NCBI GenBank assembly: GCA_044235645.1
Contig: JBIIHQ010000002.1
Location: 186,001 to 250,000, forward strand
DNA from: OMIW01 sp044235645
Lineage (GTDB): Bacteria > Bdellovibrionota_C > UBA2361 > OMIW01
DNA: 64,000 bases
Direction of reading: 5' to 3'
Below the pieces are notes generated by a model. That model saw only the letters and a program-made list of their open reading frames with translations. It searched no databases and was not told the DNA's origin. The translations under genes and the position numbers were made by a program. Positions 41,719-49,721 of the stretch are shown here, piece by piece (position 1 is the stretch's first letter; each line of letters opens with the position of its first letter).

Positions 41719-44451
41719 CTACTCTCCAGGCAAGGTGCTCGCGAGGATATCTTTCACGACCCCCACTGTTGCTCCCTCATCTTGTCCTTCGACCCGCGTT
41801 CCTTCCTGACGCGCTCTCAATGCCGCTGCTCCCGCTGGAGCCAAATAAACAGCACGCTCCAGGGCGAGCCAGAAATTGCCATCTGATTCCCTCAAAATAT
41901 CGCTGAATAGCTGATTGTCATCTCCGTTATTTGTACTTACCCAATAAAAGGCTGGCTCAACGGGTAGGGAGAAAGCGCCTTCTCCGATGTCCGAAGTGAG
42001 GAAAAATTGAGATTCGACCCCCTTATACGTTTTCAGTCGGAGGATAACGTCGGATTGCTGAGGATCAAGATTGAACGCCTGAGCGGTAAAGTGAAACTTG
42101 CTCGGATCTTGTCGAAGGAATATTTTATGGGCGCTATTCTGCACGATCGCCTGACCCCCCTGACCAGCGTAAAAGTCCTCTCCCGACTGCGAGGCGGCGA
42201 TAACTATCCCCTTCCTCTTTCTGTAGAGCCGAAAAGCGGTTTCAATCGTTCCTGACGCAGTCTTGCCAATGAGGTCATGCGCCTCGTCGAACACCAACAC
42301 CTTGCGGTTGTCGAGCTCATTCGGGTCGTTCATGACCGAGTCGGCCCACATCATCGCGATCTTGAGAAATACACGCTGTAGGTCGGGATTCCTGTTAAGC
42401 GCTTTCAAGTCAAAAACAATAAACCTCTCAGCGAGTGTGAGAGCGCCAGGACGGTCAAAAAAGCGGGCGAAGGTGCCATCTCCATGGTAATCCGCTGTCA
42501 GAAGCGCTATCCGCTGACGACGGGTTGCCGATTCCTCGGGTTCATCCACCTTGCGTGGCGCGCGAAGGACCGACATCACATCGCTCAGGATGAACTCCCG
42601 GCGCATCGGCCCATTTCGGTAGAGGCGATGGGCCTCTGTGACCGAATCTATAACGCTTCCACGCTCGAGTCTATCGGGTGTTTTTGCCCCTTCCGTAGCC
42701 ATATCAACGATCAGATCTGCACACATATCGATGAGGTCTTTATAATCCTCATTTGCGTTGTCTGGAGGGGTCTGACCGAGACGGGCAAGGAAGTTCATTG
42801 AAGGTGCTTTGGAGGGGGATGCCTCGTAAATACGTCCTCCGAAGAGCCTCGCTACTTTATCAAATCCACACGGCTGTCCGACCATCCCTTTATCGAATAC
42901 AAAAACTATCGGAGGTCGCTCAGCAACCCGGCCGTCGGCGAGTAGCGAATAGTGACCGCGACAAAGGGTGATTATTATGTAATTGAGCAGGTATGATTTC
43001 CCCGCGCCTGAGACTCCGCTGATAAGTACGTTTGGCGCGACGTTGGAATCAAAAAGGTCGAATCCAACGAGCTCCCGGTTCCAGAGACTGGGAAGGACGA
43101 ACTGAGCTCCTGAACTTCCTCGCCAGTTTCCCCACAAAGGAAGCAGGCGTGCTGCGCGAGAAGAACGCATGACATTAGTCCAGCCTGGACCATCGGTGGA
43201 GGGATCGTAGGCCCCCGGTAGGGAATTGATGAGAACACCCAAGTCGGATATTTCGTGGCTCATACCCCGCGCGCCGTTCAGCTGCGGAAATGTTGCGAGC
43301 GCCTCCGCCGAAGCTCTAATCGCCTCATCCTCAGTTTGACAGATGAATACTTGGTGGAGCCCCGTTCGAACGAGCTGAGCCGCATTATTGTACAACTCTT
43401 GGCGAGCTGAACGAACTGCTGAAATTTGGTGCTGAATCTTTTGATTACTTCGCCCCCTGGCGGTATATTCACGGAGTCCGAGGGTTGCATCAAGACTATC
43501 AAGCTTCTTTAACTGTTTTGATTTTTCATCCTTCGATATTGTCACCGAAATGATGTTCTCGTAGGGGCTTGCCTGCAGGGGGCTTATCATCAGCGGGAGC
43601 ATCGCCCGAGGCGGTTTGACCATGGAAACTGATCGATATACCCGACCATCTTTCACCAAAAAACCGTTCTTCGGATGCGATGCGTGAGTTTCAGATATTT
43701 GATTGGCGAGAAAATCGCCTGAATCATACTCAGGTACTGGTACGGTTGTGCTCCTGCCTCTGCGGAATTGACCTGCTTTCACGCTACGACGATTGAGGAG
43801 CGGGTAAAGGAGATTTATAAGCCCCTGTCCATCAACTTTACGAGGCATAAATCCGAGATCGGTGAGCTTCGCAATCTTACCGTCGACGATTCCTCGGAAC
43901 TCCGCAGCGTACTGTAGGTATTCCGACCGCCGCCTATCGAGGTGTACCGCCTGTTGAGGATTGAAAAGCTGCCGCCACGCTCGTTTCATCTGAGCGCCGA
44001 ATCCCTTTACGGTCCAAGGAGGGTCATAGCGGAATGAGATGAAGAGCCTCATTTTACGGGGCCGACGATGGAGGTGCGCCGATGAGGCACTTTTACGCAT
44101 CATCCCAACCCAACGGCGAGCCATCCATCCCGCTGGGCCGGACAGAGGATAGCCACTAAGTGACCGCTGGAGCACATCTTCTACCTCGAAGGTGGTTATC
44201 CACGAAAATTGAACGGAGATAGAGTTATCGAGGGAGTCCAACAGCTCTTGAAGATGCTCACAGGTCTGAAAAGCGCCATGATCGGAGACTTTGAGGATCC
44301 ACAAAGGCTGCAGTTCGAATATCGACCATAGGGCAGCATCAGTATTGATGAACAGCTCTCCCTCTGAGTCCCAGCGGGCGTAAGGCAAAAGCGAGTTGAA
44401 TAGAGCCTCATCTTGAAAGAGTCGTTCTCTTTGAAGTCGGGTAATGCTCAT
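41719..44451 (-). CDS. traC: TraC/VirB4-like type IV secretion ATPase
   Basis: A 910-residue cytoplasmic ATPase. Walker A GVSGAGKS is near residues 478-485 (LISGVSGAGKSYLLNYIIIT) and Walker B LVFDEAHDLIG near 720. An N-terminal VirB4/TraC domain precedes. These proteins energise assembly of the transfer channel. Start ATG 44451 has GGGGGAG upstream and lies four bases past the stop of the preceding gene; a longer frame to 44487 would overlap it by 32 bp. Cluster neighbours make the TraC identity likely, and the family is sure. Confidence 0.88.
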   Translation of the reverse strand: MSITRLQRERLFQDEALFNSLLPYARWDSEGELFINTDAALWSIFELQPLWILKVSDHGAFQTCEHLQELLDSLDNSISVQFSWITTFEVEDVLQRSLSGYPLSGPAGWMARRWVGMMRKSASSAHLHRRPRKMRLFISFRYDPPWTVKGFGAQMKRAWRQLFNPQQAVHLDRRRSEYLQYAAEFRGIVDGKIAKLTDLGFMPRKVDGQGLINLLYPLLNRRSVKAGQFRRGRSTTVPVPEYDSGDFLANQISETHASHPKNGFLVKDGRVYRSVSMVKPPRAMLPLMISPLQASPYENIISVTISKDEKSKQLKKLDSLDATLGLREYTARGRSNQKIQHQISAVRSARQELYNNAAQLVRTGLHQVFICQTEDEAIRASAEALATFPQLNGARGMSHEISDLGVLINSLPGAYDPSTDGPGWTNVMRSSRAARLLPLWGNWRGSSGAQFVLPSLWNRELVGFDLFDSNVAPNVLISGVSGAGKSYLLNYIIITLCRGHYSLLADGRVAERPPIVFVFDKGMVGQPCGFDKVARLFGGRIYEASPSKAPSMNFLARLGQTPPDNANEDYKDLIDMCADLIVDMATEGAKTPDRLERGSVIDSVTEAHRLYRNGPMRREFILSDVMSVLRAPRKVDEPEESATRRQRIALLTADYHGDGTFARFFDRPGALTLAERFIVFDLKALNRNPDLQRVFLKIAMMWADSVMNDPNELDNRKVLVFDEAHDLIGKTASGTIETAFRLYRKRKGIVIAASQSGEDFYAGQGGQAIVQNSAHKIFLRQDPSKFHFTAQAFNLDPQQSDVILRLKTYKGVESQFFLTSDIGEGAFSLPVEPAFYWVSTNNGDDNQLFSDILRESDGNFWLALERAVYLAPAGAAALRARQEGTRVEGQDEGATVGVVKDILASTLPGE

Positions 44452-44455
44452 GTTG

Positions 44456-45082
44456 TCATCTCCCCCTGCCTTTCGTATCCCCACCATTTACTCGACCGAA
44501 GGACGGGCCATGTTCGATGAGGTGTGGTGTCCGGTCTGTCCGATTGTTACCGCGGCGTGGTGGTGTTCCGAGGATTTGAACTTCCCGGTTTTCGTGGTCA
44601 ACAACCACGGTTACCATCGCCACATCTGCCACCCGTTGAGCAAGCTCATCGAGGGTCCCGAGCGCTCTGATGCTGATGACGAAATTTTCTATCGTCGGGG
44701 CGCAATAATGCCCGTAGTTATAGGAACGTCCCAACGCCGTTGCGACCTCTGCCATCGAGGCGCGATGGAGGTTTAATTGGACAACGGGAAATATTCGAGG
44801 AGAACTCCCCACATCCCGGGGAGGTCGAGGGATCGGCTGAGGAGGTCTGACCTCTCGAATTTCACTGTACACTGGTTCGGGAGCACGGCTTCGAGTGGGG
44901 TAAAACCAATCATGCCGAACCGGCTTCTTGACGGGCAATTTTTCCTGAGAAGTTGAGCAACCTGTGATAAGGGGGGTTACAACGAGGCCTACCATACCCA
45001 CCATGGCGACCCGCCTCCACCCGCTTGGGAGGTTCCAATTCGAAGCTGTCCCCGAGGATGATAGATATTGGCTTCGTAGCAT
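44456..45082 (-). CDS. lipoprotein with STN/DotD-like domain
   Basis: A 208-residue protein with a lipoprotein signal (VVTPLITGC) and a Pro-rich linker (RPPQPIPRPPRD), then VVQLNLHRASMAEVATALGRSYNYGHYCAP...SIRALGTLDELAQRVADVAMVTVVVDHENREVQIL. The layout is that of secretin/TonB short N-terminal (STN) domains and of DotD, the outer-membrane lipoprotein of Dot/Icm systems. It lies in the TraV/DotD position of the cluster, between the short lipoprotein and TraC. AAAGGGA precedes the ATG. Confidence 0.6.
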   Translation of the reverse strand: MLRSQYLSSSGTASNWNLPSGWRRVAMVGMVGLVVTPLITGCSTSQEKLPVKKPVRHDWFYPTRSRAPEPVYSEIREVRPPQPIPRPPRDVGSSPRIFPVVQLNLHRASMAEVATALGRSYNYGHYCAPTIENFVISIRALGTLDELAQRVADVAMVTVVVDHENREVQILGTPPRRGNNRTDRTPHLIEHGPSFGRVNGGDTKGRGR

Positions 45083-45126
45083 AGTGAAATCCCTTTCCCG
45101 ATAGAGGCTTCCTTCCTCAAAATATT

Positions 45127-45561
45127 CTACTTTCCGACCGAGAAGGGTACCCCACTGGCTCTATTCTGACCTCCGTTCAGCTGTTGCTCTAGTTCAAACG
45201 AGTCCTGAACGGCCCACCTATCACCGAGCACCTTTAGGTAATAGTAATGAGATGGTACGAGATCTCCGTGGCGATTGAGGTGGTCAGGTACCCACATCAG
45301 TCGTACCACAGCGGGCTGGACCACGGGATTCACCGGTTGTGGGGCTTGAGCCGAGCGGTATTGAGTCATCGCTTCCAGAGCCTTGCGCGCACTATCCTCT
45401 TTCGTTCCCGAGTCATTTAGCGCCCTATCGTTGTTCTCACCAAGGTGAGCCTCGGGCTGGGGCTCTTCGTAAAAGGGGTTCATCACACGAGAGCTCGCCG
45501 CACACCCTGTGAGGGCGATGCTCACCAACAATACCATTCCGCGCAGAGCAACAGTTCTCAT
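45127..45561 (-). CDS. short lipoprotein with a TraV-like tail
   Basis: A 144-residue lipoprotein (signal ending IALTGC). After a polar linker, the C-terminal segment VVRLMWVPDHLNRHGDLVPS...GDRWA shares a pattern with the last lipoprotein of the arm. ATG 45561 has GGGAGG upstream; the frame remains open to 45633 without a better signal. It lies between TraB and the STN-like lipoprotein, roughly where F-type systems place traV. Confidence 0.55.
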   Translation of the reverse strand: MRTVALRGMVLLVSIALTGCAASSRVMNPFYEEPQPEAHLGENNDRALNDSGTKEDSARKALEAMTQYRSAQAPQPVNPVVQPAVVRLMWVPDHLNRHGDLVPSHYYYLKVLGDRWAVQDSFELEQQLNGGQNRASGVPFSVGK

Positions 45562-45660
45562 TCTAATCCGTTCCCTCCCTCTGAATCCGAGGAGTAGCCC
45601 TCTGCTCCCCTCGCGTACATGTGATCCTCTCATCGCTATACTGAGGATCCTCCTGCCACT

Positions 45661-46821
45661 TCAGTCGAGTACCCCGACTACGCTCGCATTATCGACCTCG
45701 CCGAGAGCCTCGATCAGACCTGTAATTGTAAATGGCTTGGTGAATATGGCGGTCGCCTCTCGACCAGACTTCACATGAACGAGCGGTTTATACATTTTCG
45801 CCCTCTGTTGAATCATCTGACTCCATTCCTGACCGCCCCTCGCCACGCCAGCGCCCAACGCAACCTGTCCTGCATTCTCTATTGTTTGAGTGGTCATACC
45901 CATACCGTTGAGCATGGTATTCATCCCTCCCTGCTGTAAGCCCTGACCAGCTCCTCCAATCGCTGAGGCAAGGGCTACCCCTGATATGATCTTTCCAAAA
46001 GGGTCGACCGCTACACCTGCTAACCCGCGAATGCCATCCTCTCCGACGACCCACCCGTCTATCTCTATTGTCTTCTGCTCCCCGGAAGGAAGCTGATAGG
46101 TCATCGTCGTTAAACGAAACAACACCCTCTGATCTACCAAAGAACCCTGCGCCGCCGCGATAACCCGCGCTTCACCGAGGGGTATGGCCGAACCATCCGG
46201 TCCGTTAACCTCCCCAATCAACTTCAGGAGGACGGGGTAAGGAGTCCCATCGGTTGGTGCATTCACCCCCGCAAGAAGCTTCACCCGCACAGAATCGCCT
46301 GCACCGACAAATGCTACCTTTTGAGGCGTCGGCGTCGGTTCTGGTCCTACCTCGGTATCTTCAAGACCGAAGGATTCAATCTCCTCCGATTCCTCCTCGG
46401 GGGGCGCATCCGATGGGCCCATTCCCACTGGTTGAGGCTGTTGGCCAGCCGCCCCTCCTCCATTCGCCTCTGTATCCTCCATTTTATCGATCATTTTCTT
46501 CAGAATTGTCGCGGTTTTTTCCTCATACTGAGTCAATCGCTTTTGGAGGTCCTGTCCTCGACGGGTTGCCTCCTCGTTCTGCTGCCGAAGTTGTACCAAC
46601 TCATCGTTAAAGCGAGTTACCAGGTCGGTCACGGCTTCTTCGTTTGGTGCTACTCGCGCCGGAGCATTCTGTGTCCGATCCCGCGCAAAACGCATCTGCC
46701 TTTGCCCGACCGGATTCGACAGAAAATAATAAGTGACTCCGAGAAGTCCGACTGAAACAAGGGCTGTCTTACCTTGTCTGGTGCCTAAAAATAACTTGAG
46801 GGACTCAAGCTTCTGTTTCAT
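45661..46821 (-). CDS. traB: TraB/VirB10-like core component
   Basis: A 386-residue protein. An N-terminal inner-membrane helix (GKTALVSVGLLGVTYYFL, about residues 18-36) is followed by a coiled coil (about 70-120) and a Pro/Glu/Gly-rich spacer (120-170). The C-terminal beta-barrel domain has GDSVRVKLLAGVNAP, RVIAAAQGSLVDQRV, IDGWVVGEDGIRGLAGVAVD and a final FTI. The pattern GxxxxxxLLAGVxAP with DGxRGLxG is TraB/VirB10. VirB10 proteins span the envelope and relay energy. It is smaller than F TraB. Confidence 0.82.
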   Translation of the reverse strand: MKQKLESLKLFLGTRQGKTALVSVGLLGVTYYFLSNPVGQRQMRFARDRTQNAPARVAPNEEAVTDLVTRFNDELVQLRQQNEEATRRGQDLQKRLTQYEEKTATILKKMIDKMEDTEANGGGAAGQQPQPVGMGPSDAPPEEESEEIESFGLEDTEVGPEPTPTPQKVAFVGAGDSVRVKLLAGVNAPTDGTPYPVLLKLIGEVNGPDGSAIPLGEARVIAAAQGSLVDQRVLFRLTTMTYQLPSGEQKTIEIDGWVVGEDGIRGLAGVAVDPFGKIISGVALASAIGGAGQGLQQGGMNTMLNGMGMTTQTIENAGQVALGAGVARGGQEWSQMIQQRAKMYKPLVHVKSGREATAIFTKPFTITGLIEALGEVDNASVVGVLD

Positions 46822-46883
46822 GGGAACTACCCTTTACTGCCTATTCGTTACAAATCTCTGCCTCGAAAAAGCTTACTGCGTCA

Positions 46884-47714
46884 CTACCTTTTCGCTCGGG
46901 TTATAATATAGAGCTTTGTGCGGTGTTTGTTCGCAACCTGCTGCTCCGTTGTTAAAGGCTGAGCCGCCAACTCCCAGTCCTTCGCAGAAATCGCAAGTGT
47001 TCCGTCGATACGAAAGCTACCTGCATCGATTTTCTGAGAGGTCTGAAGGACGTTCTCCGCGTCCACGACGTACCCCCAGAGGTTCGGCCCGATAAAAATC
47101 CGGTCGATCTTTGCCATAATCGTACCGTCGCTTAACACGGTTTCTCCCCGGTGTATCTCACTTATCCGGTAACCCGTTATCCCCGTTTTTCCGAATTCCG
47201 CGTTGAGGACCATCTCTCGCATCAACCCACTGACCTGGTTTGGAGGAGCATAGTCGAATTTCTTTTCCTCGTGAGCTGGTTGGTCATTGTCGTCGTTCCC
47301 CGAGGAAACACCCGAGGTTAGAGAGTCCTCTATCCTCACCATGTCGTCACGAGGGTACTCAGGGGATGCTCGCTGTACGCGAATCGAGTACGACTTGCCA
47401 TTATCGAGTCTGACAATAATCGCCTCCCCTCCTTCCGTCAGAGTGTCTTGACCGAAAATCACGAGGTCTGTTCCTTTCCGATCAAGATTAAGACTGGACT
47501 GTTTCTTCTTGAATCCTCCAGAAATTACCCCGGGGAACTGGATTTGAGTAGGCTCTCCCGGTTTCACGTAAACCGAGATCTCACGCCCTCCGTATTCCAG
47601 GTCTCGGGCCTCCGCCCCCCGAAGTGATCCGCACACGAGAAGATATCCGAATAGAACTCTCCCGACGAAACGAAGACGGGATGTATTCGAGACAAATTTT
47701 TTCCTGATAATCAT
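46884..47714 (-). CDS. traK: TraK/VirB9-like periplasmic component
   Basis: A 276-residue secreted protein (signal peptide near residues 14-36, ending LRGAEA). ISVYVKPGEPTQIQFPGVISGGFKKKQSSL with later VRLDNGKSYSIRVQRA resembles the N-terminal domain of TraK, the F-type VirB9/secretin-like component that joins TraB and TraV in the outer-membrane core. GGGGG lies upstream of the ATG. It sits between TraE and TraB, the F order. Confidence 0.7.
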   Translation of the reverse strand: MIIRKKFVSNTSRLRFVGRVLFGYLLVCGSLRGAEARDLEYGGREISVYVKPGEPTQIQFPGVISGGFKKKQSSLNLDRKGTDLVIFGQDTLTEGGEAIIVRLDNGKSYSIRVQRASPEYPRDDMVRIEDSLTSGVSSGNDDNDQPAHEEKKFDYAPPNQVSGLMREMVLNAEFGKTGITGYRISEIHRGETVLSDGTIMAKIDRIFIGPNLWGYVVDAENVLQTSQKIDAGSFRIDGTLAISAKDWELAAQPLTTEQQVANKHRTKLYIITRAKR

Positions 47715-47757
47715 TCGCGTCCCCCTGCAACCACCTGCGTCACGATATATATTCTCC

Positions 47758-48432
47758 TCAACCTGGTAACTGCTTCTTCTCTAGGTGAAGGCCCGTTACC
47801 ACAACGCCATATTCATTAAGAGCGTGGCGCGGCCGTGTTTCGAGAGTAACATGGTAGAGCCACGTCGAAGATGGAGCCTCCACCCCCGCGACAATTTTTA
47901 GCCTATCCCCCTCGAAGGTAACGGTGGCTCCATTACGCCCTCGTTCTATGACGGTTTTCGATGGATCGGCGAAAAATACCTGGGTTCGTTGCGTTTGTTC
48001 GATCGCCTTCAGGTCACCTTCTATCATCTGCTCCGTGAAGGTGCTTAACAACGGTTCGACAACCCGCTTCTCAGCCTCAATGAATTGACTTCGAGCGGAC
48101 TTTGGCGTGTAACTCCCGATAAGGTTGACAAAATCTGTTGCCGCATCAACGAGGATAGGATCAATGACCTGATCTATTGAGTATTGTCCCGGTGCGGGTT
48201 TCTGGGGAATGTTAAGCATGATGGTGCGGTTGCCGTATACCCACATCGCAAAGATGAGCAAAAGAAGGGTCGCGGGGATCTGGAGAAGAGCGATTGCCCT
48301 CCACAGGTATGCTTGGTCCTGATACAGTTCCCACAAACGAAGCGTATCAGCTTCACTTTTCGATTTGTGCACAGCGGTATCCTTTAGCACCGCGCTTGCA
48401 CCCTTTTTAGCAGTTGCTCTATCGCCGGCCAT
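47758..48432 (-). CDS. traE: TraE/VirB8-like inner-membrane component
   Basis: A 224-residue protein with one membrane helix (IALLQIPATLLLLIFAMWVYG, about residues 45-65) and a periplasmic NTF2-like domain, with AATDFVNLIGSYTPKSARSQF and TRTQVFFADPS-like strands that fit TraE/VirB8. ATG 48432 has GGAGGG five bases upstream, and the gene overlaps TraL by 14 bases. A longer frame runs to 48477. Order TraL-TraE-TraK-TraB is that of F-like systems. Confidence 0.75.
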   Translation of the reverse strand: MAGDRATAKKGASAVLKDTAVHKSKSEADTLRLWELYQDQAYLWRAIALLQIPATLLLLIFAMWVYGNRTIMLNIPQKPAPGQYSIDQVIDPILVDAATDFVNLIGSYTPKSARSQFIEAEKRVVEPLLSTFTEQMIEGDLKAIEQTQRTQVFFADPSKTVIERGRNGATVTFEGDRLKIVAGVEAPSSTWLYHVTLETRPRHALNEYGVVVTGLHLEKKQLPG

Positions 48433-48865
48433 TTTTGCCCTCCGATGCGAGACCGAATGGTTGGATTGGATCCTCAATATCGTTGGGAGTAGGGGGAAAA
48501 ACCCTATCTAAGCCAAGTTCTTGAAAACGACTGGTGGGAGCCAGTTCCTTCAACCGAGAACCACTCCAGAAATCGCGGATAAGGGCAGGTGCTGGTATCC
48601 CTGGAGGTGCAAAGCCCATGAGCACCATTGTAAAGTTCCTCACCCCTCTCTCCTCATCGGGTACAACAAGTCGTATCGATCGAAGCCCGACTGAGGTAAG
48701 CACCCATGCAGTCAACATAAACGGCATTCCTACCGATACCTCGTTCTTGAAAAAAATCTCCTTGACGCACATGAACATCATGAGACCCGCCCCGAGCTCC
48801 ATCGGCTTACACCCCATGAAGGTCCATCCCTCATTAAGCCCCTGAATCTCCTCACCATTATCCAT
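48419..48865 (-). CDS. traL: TraL/VirB3-like small membrane protein
   Basis: A 148-residue protein with two closely spaced hydrophobic segments (GAGLMMFMCVKEIFF and VGMPFMLTAWVLTSVGL). FMGCKPMELGAGLMMF corresponds to the TraL opening, and the C-terminal 60 residues are a longer polar tail than usual. VirB3/TraL pairs with the VirB4/TraC ATPase. AGGGGAACC lies upstream of the ATG, and the 3' end overlaps TraE. Confidence 0.62.
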   Translation of the reverse strand: MDNGEEIQGLNEGWTFMGCKPMELGAGLMMFMCVKEIFFKNEVSVGMPFMLTAWVLTSVGLRSIRLVVPDEERGVRNFTMVLMGFAPPGIPAPALIRDFWSGSRLKELAPTSRFQELGLDRVFPPTPNDIEDPIQPFGLASEGKNGRR

Positions 48866-48934
48866 CGATAGGTTCCCCTAAATCATTAAAGCTCGATTTA
48901 TGGTCCGTGTCCCTCTTAACTCCGGCTCAACTCT

Positions 48935-49321
48935 TCATGGGCCCTGTTGTCGTTTTCCTTCTTGTTCAGCGAGAAGTCGTCGATCTGGCGAGAATTTGAG
49001 GCCCTCGGCACCCGAACGTGGCTGAGGGTCGAGAACCCTTTCAATCTCGCGTACGCGGTCTGCGAGCGCTTCCCTCCAACCCCGAGGGTCGATCAATGTT
49101 GATGGCTCGGCGATACGAACTCCCGCATCGAATTCCGCTATGGCTGCCACGAGAAGTGATCGGGCTCTTGCGTAGTGCCCTACGGCTCGAGCGGATTCCT
49201 GCTGAGAAGCTCCCCCCTGAAAATCCTGGGCAATACCAACCTCTGGCGAACAAATGCCGCCCCCGATCAGCACGATAGTGCCGGCCAGGAAAAGCCTCAT
49301 TATTCCGAGCTCTTTAATCAT
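48935..49321 (-). CDS. small secreted protein heading the type IV secretion arm
   Basis: A 128-residue protein with a signal peptide (MRLFLAGTIVLIGGGICSPEVGIA) and a helical mature region (SARAVGHYARARSLLVAAIAEFDAGVRI). It occupies the place where F-type systems have the pilin gene, but has no second hydrophobic segment, so it is not an ordinary TraA pilin. AAAGGTG precedes the ATG by five bases. It could be a periplasmic accessory protein; no family recognised. Confidence 0.55.
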   Translation of the reverse strand: MIKELGIMRLFLAGTIVLIGGGICSPEVGIAQDFQGGASQQESARAVGHYARARSLLVAAIAEFDAGVRIAEPSTLIDPRGWREALADRVREIERVLDPQPRSGAEGLKFSPDRRLLAEQEGKRQQGP

Positions 49322-49721
49322 TGCTACACCTTTCGTGAGACCCCGAAATGCCCCATCCCGAGGGCCCGGCCCTCGATTTTCGTAACAAGCACGAGACGTT
49401 TGAGTCCCAGCCCAACGCCCACGTCACCCTTGTTATTCATCGGTAAGTTTCTTTTGATGCTCAACACCTTTCGGTGATCGGTGCTCAAGCCTTTGCTATA
49501 TCCGAGCCGATCCCCCTGACACGGTTATGACCGAAAGACACCTTGAAGAGCAGTATCCACCTGTAAGTTCTCGTAAACTGGAGCACGTTGCCGTTTAGAT
49601 GTACCATAATGGGGGAGAGGCGTCACGGGAGACGGTCCGTTGTCTCGAAGTCGGAGCTCATGGTCTGGCGTCGTTAAACCGATTAGATGGGTGGTAGTTC
49701 TTTTCGAGAGAGGGGTTAAGT
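49322..49721. other. 400-bp divergent regulatory region of the type IV locus
   Basis: No gene is recognised between the two arms. The stretch contains the perfect 8-1-8 dyad at 49359-49375, a loose GAGAC/GTCTC pair near 49629-49646 and a GGTG/CACC pair near 49470. Small open frames show no membrane or pilin features. It presumably holds the promoters for both arms. Confidence 0.45.
49359..49375. promoter_or_regulatory. perfect 8-bp dyad upstream of the type IV arm
   Basis: CGAGGGCC, a single C, then GGCCCTCG (49359-49375), with ATTTT following on the plus strand. It begins 38 bases upstream of the first minus-strand start codon. An 8-1-8 dyad there suggests an operator; as plus-strand RNA it could also form a weak terminator. 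Confidence 0.5.

Noticed and set aside
48935..49321. TraA-type pilin identity for the first gene of the type IV arm
   Set aside because: It has a signal peptide but lacks the second hydrophobic segment expected of a conjugative pilin.
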